This document shows, piece after piece, positions 1-7,378 of a stretch of 33,979 bases of DNA. The notes beneath the pieces are model-generated. The model ran no database searches, was not told where the DNA came from, and saw only the letters and a program-made list of their open reading frames with translations. Numbering within the stretch: position 1 is the first letter of the stretch; each line of letters opens with the position of its first letter. Origin of the DNA: RGIG8244 sp045639325 (GTDB lineage: Bacteria > Verrucomicrobiota > Lentisphaeria > Victivallales > UBA1829); NCBI GenBank assembly GCA_045639325.1, contig JAZUCU010000010.1, positions 1 through 33,979 of the forward strand. Direction: 5' to 3'. The translations under genes and the position numbers were made by a program.

Positions 1-87
1 CCGTGCCGTTGGCGCTGGTCTTTGGTTAATCTCTGCGTTTACGGACGGGCTTGCTTTATGTTCTTCATCGAACTTTTTCAAATTCAT
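1..87 (-). CDS. Possible start of an unrecognised gene, cut by the left edge
   Basis: Reading leftward from the ATG whose first base is 87, 29 codons stay open to the edge and begin MNLKKFDEEHK. The stretch is hydrophilic, with no signal peptide or motif I recognise. The only Shine-Dalgarno-like bases (GGGAAG) abut the ATG with no spacing, which is poor support for initiation. Its orientation matches the symporter upstream, but a terminator at 282-320 separates them. Two forward frames are also open over these bases, so this may not be a gene. Confidence 0.25.
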   Translation of the reverse strand, partial: MNLKKFDEEHKASPSVNAEINQRPAPTAR

Positions 88-162
88 CTTCCCATTTTTT
101 AAGTTTTTACATTCACTTATGGCATAAAACGTCGAAGAACCTTTTTGGGGTATGCGTGTGGC

Positions 163-210
163 AGACCGGATAAGCCGGACAAGCCGGATAGGCAGATAGG
201 CAAGATAGGC
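163..210. repeat. Imperfect tandem repeat of a 9-bp unit
   Basis: Five consecutive units are visible: AGACCGGAT (163), AAGCCGGAC (172), AAGCCGGAT (181), then the degenerate AGGCAGAT (190) and AGGCAAGAT (198), followed by a partial AGGC. The tract lies in the non-coding stretch 88-281, which otherwise shows nothing I can name. A related unit, AAGTCGGAC, occurs on the minus strand at 27918-27926. Confidence 0.6.
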
Positions 211-281
211 TAGTGTTATAAGGGGTGCTTGTTTATATCTTCCTCCAGCCAGATAACATTTGCTGCGACTGTTCTGCCTAT

Positions 282-320
282 AAAAAAAGGACTGCTGCAA
301 ACCGGAGTTTGCAACAGTCC
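282..320 (-). terminator. Rho-independent terminator of the symporter gene
   Basis: A 14-bp stem (289-302 with 307-320, one G-T wobble) closes a CGGA tetraloop and, read on the minus strand, is followed by seven U from the A run at 282-288. It begins 33 bp beyond the symporter stop codon. Confidence 0.9.
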
Positions 321-352
321 GCAGATGCTTGATCAGCAGTCAGAAGGAAAGA

Positions 353-2656
353 TTATGCTTTCTTTTCTTCTGCTTTGTCATCGTCATCGTCGTGAGAGAC
401 TGTACCGTCATCGGAATAGTCATCCTGCTTGTTTTCCAGGTCTTTGAAGAGCTGGATCAAGTCTTTTGTACCACCGATGGAGAACCAGATGGTGGATACG
501 ATCGCAATTGCGACAGGGATGTACAAACCTGTGAAGTTGAACTTGATAGCCCACCAGTGATTCGGCCACTTGTAGAATGCGTTCCAGATCACAACACCGA
601 GGAAGCAGAGAGAGAAGCCATAGACAAAGGACCAGATGAATACGGACCATGCCAGGATCTTGTCGCCCTTGGTGTACTGAGCGTCGATACCGATGATTTT
701 CTGGAAGACAGTCTTGAAAGTCCAGGGAATCTTTTCGGGTACAGGTCCATCCGCATATTTGCCGCGGTGGAGCATTTTTTCCAGGTTGAAGTCTTTCCGG
801 CTTGTTGCGAGAGAGAAGATCACATACATCAAGACGGAAGACAACAGACCGATGAAGCCGATTTCAGTGGAGTTGACCGGGAATTCATAGGGTGTGACTT
901 CCCACTGAACGTAGGGATGCAGGGGTTTGGAAACGTTCCAGAAGAATTTGGTAACGCTTTCGACCATGCCGTGACGTTCGAAGTAGGGATAGATGTATTT
1001 CGGCCATGTCTGCTGGCAGAGAATACCGAGCAGAGCGATGGAGGAACCGGTGATGAGAGATGCGAATGCACCCCATGCATTACCTTTCTTCCAGTAGAGA
1101 CCCAGTGTGATAACCGGACCTGCACCAGCCCAGATTGCCCCGGTGATGGCGAAGAACATGAGAATGTAGTCCATCTGGGAGAAGAAGAAGCTGAACAGGA
1201 AGGCGAAGACAGCAACACCGGCGATGATGTAACGCAGGCAGTTGATCTGTTCTTTCGGTGTGAAGGGTTTCTTACGCAGCGGGAGAACGATGTCCTGTGC
1301 GATAATAGAACCCCAGGAGTGCATGTAAGTGGTATCTGTGGAGATCATGAGGAAGATCATGAGAGCGCAGAGAATACCGGTGATACCCATCGGGAGCATG
1401 TCGCGGAGAGCAACGGGAACCGTCATCTGATTGTAAATGGTTGCAACGGATTTACCTGTGCTCGGGTTGACCGTAGCAACAGCTGCGTGAGCAACATCTT
1501 TGTACTGACGGGGATCGACGGGTTTGGAGAGGTCGATTTTCTTCTTAGCGAAGTTTTTGTCGTTAGCGAGACGATCCTGCAGAGTTTTGGGAACCACACC
1601 ATTGTTTTTGGTCATGGAGAGGAGGTCTTCACGAACTTCTTTGAATTCTTTACCGTGAGCGAGTTCGCGGACGGTTTCCTGAGTCAGCTGAGTATGGACA
1701 CGGTTGGAGTCCTTACGGAAGTCCGCATGGAGCATGTAGGTAAATGCAGCGATAGCCAACAGGATGTACATCATGCTGGAGAAACCGCCACGCCATGTAC
1801 CGAGGAGAGCACCCATCTTGTTTTCGTGTGCGCTTTTTGCAGCAGCGCTGTAGCCCTGTGTACCTGCCCAGGACATACGGCTGAAGATGGTACCGAAGAT
1901 ACCGGTAAAGACATAGAACAGGTTGAATGTACGCAAGTTCTGAATGTCATACGGGTTCAGCATGGATTCGCCGGGGTTGCGGTCCAGCAGGGTCGGGATG
2001 ATCTGACCATTCCAGCTGAATTTGTAGAGAATGTATACGCAGATGATGGCATAGAAGGGATAGGAAATAAGCCCCTGCACGCAGTCGGTAACCATGATGG
2101 TGATCTGGCCGCCCTGTGTGATGATCCAGACTGCCAGGCCCAGGAAGACGAGCATGAGCAGACCGAATGTGGGGAAGTTCCAGCCGCCGATATCAATGTG
2201 CGGAGGAAGGTTCAGGAAGTACATTACGCAACGTGCACCGACAGCCGGGAAGATGGCGTAGTTGACAACCCCGGAAATGGACTGGAGGAATGCTGCATAA
2301 ATACGGAACGGTCTGTTGTAACGCATTTCAAAGTACTGTCCCATTGTCATCGCTCTTGTTTCACGATAACGGTATGTACAGTAACCAGTCAAACTCAGGA
2401 AGAGTCCGAGCGGTGCGGAAATCGAGCCCCAGAAACCGACGGCGAAACCGCATTTGTAATACATTTCCCAGATTGCGACGAGGGAGATCAATCCCATACC
2501 TGCTTCCCCGGAAGCCACGCAGATCACATAACGGCCTGCGACACGACCGGCGGCAAGGAAGTCAGCAACTGTTTTTACATACTTTTGTGCCTTCAATCCA
2601 ATGATAAGCACAACCACCAGTGGGAGGAAGATGATGATCCAATCCAACCAATACAT
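353..2656 (-). CDS. Sodium:solute symporter family transporter (long form)
   Basis: This is an inner-membrane sodium-coupled importer of the SSS family; the substrate cannot be read from the sequence. The N terminus (DWIIIFLPLVVVLIIGLKAQ) and the segment around residues 30-65 (ADFLAAGR, ASGEAGMG) are typical of the family's first helices. At 767 residues it is clearly longer than the usual 500-600: a hydrophilic segment at about 311-415 interrupts the helix array and extra hydrophobic segments follow residue 550. The cytoplasmic-looking tail is very acidic (DDDDDKAEEKKA). The start is supported by AAGAGG upstream of the ATG and by a consensus promoter at 2736-2764. It is transcribed alone and ends in its own terminator. 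Given the neighbouring glycan-degradation genes a sugar or sugar-acid substrate is plausible, but this is inference. Confidence 0.9.
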   Translation of the reverse strand: MYWLDWIIIFLPLVVVLIIGLKAQKYVKTVADFLAAGRVAGRYVICVASGEAGMGLISLVAIWEMYYKCGFAVGFWGSISAPLGLFLSLTGYCTYRYRETRAMTMGQYFEMRYNRPFRIYAAFLQSISGVVNYAIFPAVGARCVMYFLNLPPHIDIGGWNFPTFGLLMLVFLGLAVWIITQGGQITIMVTDCVQGLISYPFYAIICVYILYKFSWNGQIIPTLLDRNPGESMLNPYDIQNLRTFNLFYVFTGIFGTIFSRMSWAGTQGYSAAAKSAHENKMGALLGTWRGGFSSMMYILLAIAAFTYMLHADFRKDSNRVHTQLTQETVRELAHGKEFKEVREDLLSMTKNNGVVPKTLQDRLANDKNFAKKKIDLSKPVDPRQYKDVAHAAVATVNPSTGKSVATIYNQMTVPVALRDMLPMGITGILCALMIFLMISTDTTYMHSWGSIIAQDIVLPLRKKPFTPKEQINCLRYIIAGVAVFAFLFSFFFSQMDYILMFFAITGAIWAGAGPVITLGLYWKKGNAWGAFASLITGSSIALLGILCQQTWPKYIYPYFERHGMVESVTKFFWNVSKPLHPYVQWEVTPYEFPVNSTEIGFIGLLSSVLMYVIFSLATSRKDFNLEKMLHRGKYADGPVPEKIPWTFKTVFQKIIGIDAQYTKGDKILAWSVFIWSFVYGFSLCFLGVVIWNAFYKWPNHWWAIKFNFTGLYIPVAIAIVSTIWFSIGGTKDLIQLFKDLENKQDDYSDDGTVSHDDDDDKAEEKKA

Positions 2657-2735
2657 TTGTTTTTTCCTCTTGTTAATGTCGTTTTCTCAAACGACGGTTA
2701 AAAATTTTTTTGGGGACCATAAACTAATTAGCCCA

Positions 2736-2764
2736 ATATAAACCCCGAAATCTCATTTGTCAAG
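2736..2764 (-). promoter_or_regulatory. Promoter of the symporter gene
   Basis: On the minus strand TTGACA (2759-2764) and TATATT (2736-2741) are separated by exactly 17 bp, predicting a 5' leader of about 70 nt before the ATG at 2656. This is among the closest matches to the sigma-70 consensus in the window. Confidence 0.8.
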
Positions 2765-2826
2765 TCTGAAACAGAAAAAAAGACTGTTATTTTGTCGATT
2801 TTAGGCGGATTCCCATATTTTTTCAT

Positions 2827-2854
2827 TTGCATTTTAAGAAATGTGGTGTATTAT
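2827..2854 (+). promoter_or_regulatory. Promoter of the SUMF1-like/CBM9-like lipoprotein operon
   Basis: TTGCAT (2827-2832) and TATTAT (2849-2854) have a 16-bp spacer, about 45 bp upstream of the ATG at 2900. The -35 context TTTGCATTTT recurs at two other promoters in this window. Confidence 0.65.
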
Positions 2855-2899
2855 TATTCATATTTTATATTAGTATGAACTGATCAAGGAGATGAAAAA

Positions 2900-3904
2900 A
2901 TGAAGTGTTTGAAAGTTTTATGCCTGCTTGCCACCGCATCCGCAGGTATATTGCTCACCGGCTGCAATTGCTGCAAAGCCGATGCCGAAAATAACAATAT
3001 CGCCGCAACTCCCGTTTATGACGTCTTTGATGGTCTGGTTGAAGTCAATGGCGAAAAAATCGAAATGGCAAAAGCGCTTCCCGGCGGCATCCTAATCGGC
3101 AGTCCCCTTTCCGAAAAAGGACGCGATGAAGACGAAAAACAGCAATATGTCTCCTTCAAAAAGCCGTTCTGGATTGGTAAGTATGAAGTCACCCAGGCAC
3201 AGTGGCGTGCTGTAATGGGACCCCAGTACATTGATCTGGATGAAATCGATGCCAAGTTGAAAAAACAGGATAAAGAACCGCTGTCCTGGCTGCAGCGTGC
3301 TGCTCTCCGTTTCAATAATATTGCTGCCGTTTATACAAGTATTGCTCCTGCTTTCATGCTGCCGAACGCACTCACACCTTCCGAATTCAAAGGTGATGAC
3401 CGCCCGGTTGAAAATGTCAACTGGATCGAAGCAAAAGCATTCTGTGCGAAACTCAATGAACTTTATGCCGATAAGCTCCCCCGCGGTTACCGCTTCGATC
3501 TGCCCACAGAAAGTCAGTGGGAATATGCATGCCGTGCCGGAACAACATCCGCATTGAATAACGATTCTCATTTGCGTGACCTGAAGCATGATTGCGAAAA
3601 TCTTGCAGAAGTTGCCTGGTATGATTATAAAGGAAAAGTCAGCAAAACTCAGAATGTCGGTCTGAAACGGCCCAATGCCTGGGGGATTTATGATATGCAC
3701 GGTAACGTCTTTGAATGGTGCCGTGACAAATATAATGATTTCCAGTCCACAAAGAAGAAACCTTATTCCACAGCGGACTACGTGATTCGTGGCGGCAGCT
3801 GGTACAGCAATGCCAAAGATTGCCGTTCCGCATACCGTCACTTTTATTTGAGTACCTATCGCAGAAGCTACATCGGCTTCCGTGTTGCACTTGTTTCTCA
3901 ATAA
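2900..3904 (+). CDS. SUMF1/FGE-sulfatase-domain lipoprotein
   Basis: An exported lipoprotein: a short signal peptide ends in the lipobox LTGC with the lipidated Cys at residue 22, followed by N-C-C. Residues from about 55 to the end form a SUMF1 (formylglycine-generating-enzyme-like) fold: GKYEVTQAQWRAVMG, PVENVNWIEAKAFC, LPTESQWEYACRAG, NVFEWCRD and RGGSW...GFRVAL appear in the family order. The catalytic pair of true FGE (two Cys five residues apart after GGS) is only half present: Ser303 replaces the first and Cys308 aligns with the second. It is therefore probably not a sulfatase activator but one of the many SUMF1-fold proteins with a binding or other role. AAGGAG at 2886-2891 sets the start. 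It is followed 35 bp later by the CBM9-like lipoprotein, presumably in one transcript. Confidence 0.88.
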   Translation: MKCLKVLCLLATASAGILLTGCNCCKADAENNNIAATPVYDVFDGLVEVNGEKIEMAKALPGGILIGSPLSEKGRDEDEKQQYVSFKKPFWIGKYEVTQAQWRAVMGPQYIDLDEIDAKLKKQDKEPLSWLQRAALRFNNIAAVYTSIAPAFMLPNALTPSEFKGDDRPVENVNWIEAKAFCAKLNELYADKLPRGYRFDLPTESQWEYACRAGTTSALNNDSHLRDLKHDCENLAEVAWYDYKGKVSKTQNVGLKRPNAWGIYDMHGNVFEWCRDKYNDFQSTKKKPYSTADYVIRGGSWYSNAKDCRSAYRHFYLSTYRRSYIGFRVALVSQ

Positions 3905-3939
3905 TCAACAATATTTAACCAAACAAGGAGAAATCCAAA

Positions 3940-4746
3940 ATGAACGTCATGAAAATCACAGGTGTGATGTCCGCCGTTGCCGCTGTTGCATTCCTCGCAG
4001 GTTGCAATTGCTGCATTCTCTCTAAAAACTCTTGCGAAAAAGAAGTCCTCATTCCTATCGCAAAAACAACCGCTAAGGTCAAACTTGACGGCGTGATCGA
4101 CCCCAAAGAATGGAAAGATGCCGTTGCTTTTGATTATATCTTCGGCGATACAAACAATGAAACGACTCCGAAAAAAGTCAGCTCTGCTGTCTATTCCCGT
4201 TATTTCGAAGCCGGTAAAGTCTATTTCATGTACGATGATGTCAACCTTTATCTGGCTTCCTACATGGATGACCGTGACGTCATGCAGTGGGGTAAAGAAG
4301 ATCAGGGCAACCTCTGCACAACTGGTGACCTGTTTGAAGTCTTCCTGAAGCCTGCCGATTCTCCCTCTTACTGGGAAATCTGGGGCGCACCCAATAAATT
4401 GAGAACTACTTTCTTCTATGAAAGCTGCTCCTATCCTTTCGTTCCCTCCACTCAGCAGGAAATGATGAAAGGTTTCAAGACCGGTGTTAAAGTTTACGGT
4501 ACCGTGAATAACAATAAAGACACTGATAAAGGCTGGTCTATTGAATGTGTTGTTCCCCGTTCTGAACTTGCCAAAACCGGCGTTCCCTTTGAGCCCGGCA
4601 AAAAATGGACAGTTCTTTTTGCCCGTTACAACTACAACAAGGATTTCGGTACTGCACACAGAGGTCCTCAGTTCTCCACCTATCCGAAACTTCCCCAGGT
4701 CAACTATCATCTGTTGCCCTATTACGGTGTGATTGATTGGAAATAA
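3940..4746 (+). CDS. CBM9-like (DOMON-type) carbohydrate-binding lipoprotein
   Basis: Signal peptide with lipobox LAGC, lipidated Cys22 followed by N-C-C, the same mature start as the preceding gene. The rest (about 220 residues) resembles the CBM9-like beta-sandwich found in many secreted PVC-group proteins: an early KLDGVIDPKEW motif at about 49-59, a central LYLASYMDDRD segment, DLFEVFLKP, and a late GWSIECVVPRSEL strand. A role in binding glycan at the outer surface or in the periplasm is likely; no catalytic residues are evident. AAGGAG lies about 10 bases before the ATG, and a strong terminator follows at 4775-4819, so the operon consists of this gene and the SUMF1-like gene. Confidence 0.85.
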   Translation: MNVMKITGVMSAVAAVAFLAGCNCCILSKNSCEKEVLIPIAKTTAKVKLDGVIDPKEWKDAVAFDYIFGDTNNETTPKKVSSAVYSRYFEAGKVYFMYDDVNLYLASYMDDRDVMQWGKEDQGNLCTTGDLFEVFLKPADSPSYWEIWGAPNKLRTTFFYESCSYPFVPSTQQEMMKGFKTGVKVYGTVNNNKDTDKGWSIECVVPRSELAKTGVPFEPGKKWTVLFARYNYNKDFGTAHRGPQFSTYPKLPQVNYHLLPYYGVIDWK

Positions 4747-4774
4747 GTTTTTCTGATTGAATCAACCGATTCCG

Positions 4775-4819
4775 ACTGCCGCAATACTTTTTCAACGAGT
4801 ATCTGCGGCAGTTTTTTTT
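4775..4819 (+). terminator. Terminator of the lipoprotein operon
   Basis: Arms ACTGCCGCAATAC (4775-4787) and GTATCTGCGGCAGT (4799-4812) pair with one bulged base around an 11-nt loop and run into eight T (4812-4819). The T run overlaps the last codons of the convergent AraC-type gene by two bases. Confidence 0.9.
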
Positions 4820-5651
4820 ATTTTGTTTTGCTTTTGTTCCGGCATTGGCGGGGCGTGATGCCAAATTCGTGCTTGAAGGCGGTGGAGAAACAGTTGTCAT
4901 CGCAGAAACAGAACATTTTTGCAATGTCACGAATCGGGAAGATGGATTTTTCCAATAATTCCTTCGCCCGGTTCAGGCGGCATTTCCGTAAATATTCCCC
5001 CGGCGATACCGGACAGAATGTATGCCAGTAACGGTACAACGTCCGCTCCGATAAGCCGAATTGCTTTGCAATATCTTGAATAGATAATGGTTTACAAAGA
5101 TTTGTTTCGATGAACGATGCCACATTTTCCATCTGCATGGCAGGGTGTAAATTATTCTGCTTCCATGACCGCAGGAATTTCAATTCTTCGAGGATTCCGC
5201 AGCAGCAGAGATCGACCCGGTCGGCAATGGAGAATTCCCCGCTGCGGGTGAGCAGTTTCCGTAATTCCAGAATTTTTGCTTCGATTTCTCCATTCATTTC
5301 GAATGGCTGCAAAATGAGATCATCGGATAGCAGACGATCTTTCATCAACTTATCCGTAATTTCCGCAGAGTAGGTGAAATAAACACTTTCCCGCTGCTTG
5401 AACTCGTTCGTAATCAACTTCATGCCTGGTGCTTTATAAATCACGTGAGGAAAGGGGGTGTAATAGGTTTTGCCATTGATGTTGTCAACGGAGAATTTTG
5501 TTTCCCCGCCAAGCCGGATACAGACTTCCAGATTACTGAAATCGATCCCAGCATTGTGACCGGCATAGAGAGACGTCCAGCCCGATTGAATGACCGGATA
5601 GGGAAAGTTGATATACCGTTTCAAGTTAGAAAAATCAATAAAAGAATACAT
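4818..5651 (-). CDS. AraC-family transcriptional regulator
   Basis: A 277-residue cytoplasmic regulator with an N-terminal ligand-sensing region (roughly 1-170, cupin-like by length and position, not by a motif I can prove) and a C-terminal AraC-type double helix-turn-helix of about 100 residues. The first helix-turn-helix is seen in LSIQDIAKQFGLSERTLYRY, the second in PIRDIAKMFCFCDDNCFSTA, followed by FKHEFGITPRQCR. It is divergent from the GH39-like hydrolase, the typical arrangement for a local sugar-responsive activator. An in-frame ATG at 5669 exists, but the best minus-strand -10 (5661-5666) lies downstream of it, so ATG 5651 is chosen; transcription would then start almost at the ATG (near-leaderless). 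No Shine-Dalgarno precedes either ATG. Confidence 0.88.
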   Translation of the reverse strand: MYSFIDFSNLKRYINFPYPVIQSGWTSLYAGHNAGIDFSNLEVCIRLGGETKFSVDNINGKTYYTPFPHVIYKAPGMKLITNEFKQRESVYFTYSAEITDKLMKDRLLSDDLILQPFEMNGEIEAKILELRKLLTRSGEFSIADRVDLCCCGILEELKFLRSWKQNNLHPAMQMENVASFIETNLCKPLSIQDIAKQFGLSERTLYRYWHTFCPVSPGEYLRKCRLNRAKELLEKSIFPIRDIAKMFCFCDDNCFSTAFKHEFGITPRQCRNKSKTK

Positions 5652-5660
5652 AATGGGGAT

Positions 5661-5688
5661 ACTATACATGTGTTTGGCAGAAAATCAA
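5661..5688 (-). promoter_or_regulatory. Candidate promoter of the AraC-type gene
   Basis: Minus-strand TTGATT (5683-5688) and TATAGT (5661-5666) with a 16-bp spacer. The predicted transcription start falls within a few bases of ATG 5651. The -35 hexamer overlaps the first operator-like repeat, which suggests autoregulation. Confidence 0.45.
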
Positions 5689-5706
5689 ACTTTTTCCGGC
5701 AGAAAA
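5676..5706. promoter_or_regulatory. Candidate AraC-type operator: two direct repeats 22 bp apart
   Basis: GGCAGAAAA occurs at 5676-5684 and again at 5698-5706, each followed after a few bases by a T5 run. The 22-bp period (two helical turns) matches the tandem half-sites used by AraC-family proteins. The second copy ends just upstream of where the -35 of the divergent hydrolase gene should lie (its likely -10, TATTAT, is at 5731-5736, and no good -35 is visible), as expected for an activator-dependent promoter. Confidence 0.5.
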
Positions 5707-5775
5707 ACTCTTTTTATTTTCAAAAAACAGTATTATATTGTACGAGAATTCAACTTAACGAAAGGAGACTGATTT

Positions 5776-7185
5776 ATGGATCGGTTGAAGAAAATTGGTG
5801 ATGTGAAAGCGTTTGCTTCCAAAGATGTAAAATTTTCAAGAGTCGGGATCGGTTTTGAAAAACTCGACCGCGATGTGTTTGACCCCGAAAATGCTTATGA
5901 TCCCGTAGCCGCATTGGGCGTAAAATGGGTTCGTATTCAATCCGGCTGGGAACGGACGGAAAAAGAGCCCGGCGTGTATTCTTTCGAATGGCTGGATTCT
6001 ATTGTCGATAACCTGCTGAAACGCGGTCTTGTCCCCTGGATGTGTCTCTGTTACGGGAATCCCTTGTATAACGAAATGTCCAAAAAGGTGTTCGGTTCCG
6101 CCGGTTGTGCTCCGATTTTCACGGAAGAAGAAAAGGCTGCCTGGGAAAGATATGTAAAAGAAGTGGTGAAACATTATCACGGGCGCATTGATTATTATGA
6201 AGTCTGGAACGAACCGGACGGCGAATGGTGCTGGAAGCATGGTGTCAACGGTACCGAATACGGCGAATTCATGATCCGTACTGCAAAAGCCGTCAAGGAA
6301 GCCGACCCGGAAGCGAAAGTCATCGGCGGCTGTCAGTGTCTTTCTTACCTTGAATGGACAGCAGACGTTTTTGCGACCGGTGCGGGAAAATACATGGATG
6401 CGTTTTCTTATCACAACTACAGTCCGGATGAATTGGCAATGAGTGATTTTCTCCGCAGTGTCCGTGCTCTTGCCAAGAGTGCAAATCCGGATATGGAATT
6501 GATTCAGGGGGAAACCGGTACACAATCCAGAAGAAGTTTTGCCGGTGCGTTGAGCGGAGCCGCCTGGACTGAACGCAGACAGGCCAAATATCTGGCACGT
6601 CACTTTATGGCAGACTTCCGGGAAGACGTGAAATTTGCATCTTACTTCTCCAGTCTTGACATGGCGGAAGCTCTGAACGGAACAAAGGGCGATACGAACA
6701 GTTACAAAGATTTCGGTTATTTCGGTGTTCTCCGTGCGGAATTTGATGAAAATGGTAAAGCGACCGGCATCTACACTCCCAAACCGTCCTACCGTACGTT
6801 GCAGGTCGTGGCATCTGTCTTCCGGGAAGAATTCAAAGTGGAAGAAATTCCCGTGGCAGTTTTCATGAGCGGGGAAAGATCGGTCAGTATTCTGCGTAAT
6901 GATGATACGATGCATGACGTCACCCGTGTCTGCTTCACCCGTCCCAACGGTTCCTGTGCCATGGCATATTGGCGCAGTGCAGAATTGCTGACAACGGAAT
7001 ATGAAGGCACGGTCTCCTTCCAGAGCACCAAACTGCCTGGCCCCTGCCGTCTGATCGACCTGTACGATGGTTCGATTTATGAAATTCCGGAGAGCATCAT
7101 GGAGCAGAAAGAAAACTGTATCCTTTTCAAAAACATGCCGCTGCGTGATTATCCGCTGCTGCTGACTTTTGGCGATTTCTGCTGA
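5776..7185 (+). CDS. Clan GH-A glycoside hydrolase, GH39-like
   Basis: A 469-residue retaining glycosidase candidate without a signal peptide, so probably cytoplasmic and acting on imported oligosaccharides. The N-terminal two thirds read as a TIM barrel: GVKWVRIQSGWERTEKEPG (48-66) is the typical early strand-helix unit of GH39/GH5-like enzymes. YEVWNEPDG gives the likely acid/base Glu146, and LIQGETG the likely nucleophile Glu246. The C-terminal ~110 residues look like a beta-sandwich domain. AAAGGAG at 5761-5767 fixes the start. It is transcribed away from the AraC-type regulator and ends in a terminator at 7219-7254, so it can be controlled separately from the secreted operon downstream. 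Substrate not assignable; xylo- or uronic-acid-type linkages are known in GH39. Confidence 0.82.
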   Translation: MDRLKKIGDVKAFASKDVKFSRVGIGFEKLDRDVFDPENAYDPVAALGVKWVRIQSGWERTEKEPGVYSFEWLDSIVDNLLKRGLVPWMCLCYGNPLYNEMSKKVFGSAGCAPIFTEEEKAAWERYVKEVVKHYHGRIDYYEVWNEPDGEWCWKHGVNGTEYGEFMIRTAKAVKEADPEAKVIGGCQCLSYLEWTADVFATGAGKYMDAFSYHNYSPDELAMSDFLRSVRALAKSANPDMELIQGETGTQSRRSFAGALSGAAWTERRQAKYLARHFMADFREDVKFASYFSSLDMAEALNGTKGDTNSYKDFGYFGVLRAEFDENGKATGIYTPKPSYRTLQVVASVFREEFKVEEIPVAVFMSGERSVSILRNDDTMHDVTRVCFTRPNGSCAMAYWRSAELLTTEYEGTVSFQSTKLPGPCRLIDLYDGSIYEIPESIMEQKENCILFKNMPLRDYPLLLTFGDFC

Positions 7186-7218
7186 AAAAACGTCTGAAAA
7201 CAGGCTGAAAATATGGAT

Positions 7219-7254
7219 TCGGGGTAAAAACTTGCGGTTTTGCCCCGATTTTTT
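7219..7254 (+). terminator. Terminator after the GH39-like gene
   Basis: TCGGGGTAAAAAC pairs with GGTTTTGCCCCGA around a short TTGC loop (one mismatch, one wobble), followed by six T at 7249-7254. Confidence 0.85.
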
Positions 7255-7265
7255 ATTTATATAAT

Positions 7266-7294
7266 TTGCATTTTGTTTTTTTGTGTGCTATAAT
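7266..7294 (+). promoter_or_regulatory. Promoter of the pseudopilin/secreted-protein operon
   Basis: TTGCAT (7266-7271), a 17-bp spacer and a perfect TATAAT (7289-7294), giving a leader of about 80 nt before ATG 7379. It lies directly behind the terminator of the previous gene, so it probably drives the whole run up to 15377. Confidence 0.8.
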
Positions 7295-7378
7295 AGCCAT
7301 AATCTATAACACAGATGCAGACATTCTTGCAACATCTGTTATGTCTGAAAGGAACAAAACAAGAGAAGGAAAAAAAGT

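Noticed and set aside
163..210. CRISPR array
   Set aside because: The units are 8-9 bp and contiguous without spacers, and no cas gene is present.
329..2701. A 790-codon open frame antisense to the symporter gene
   Set aside because: It mirrors a clear SSS-family gene with its own promoter, Shine-Dalgarno and terminator. The antisense translation is Cys/His/Asp-rich without motifs and results from the strong codon bias.
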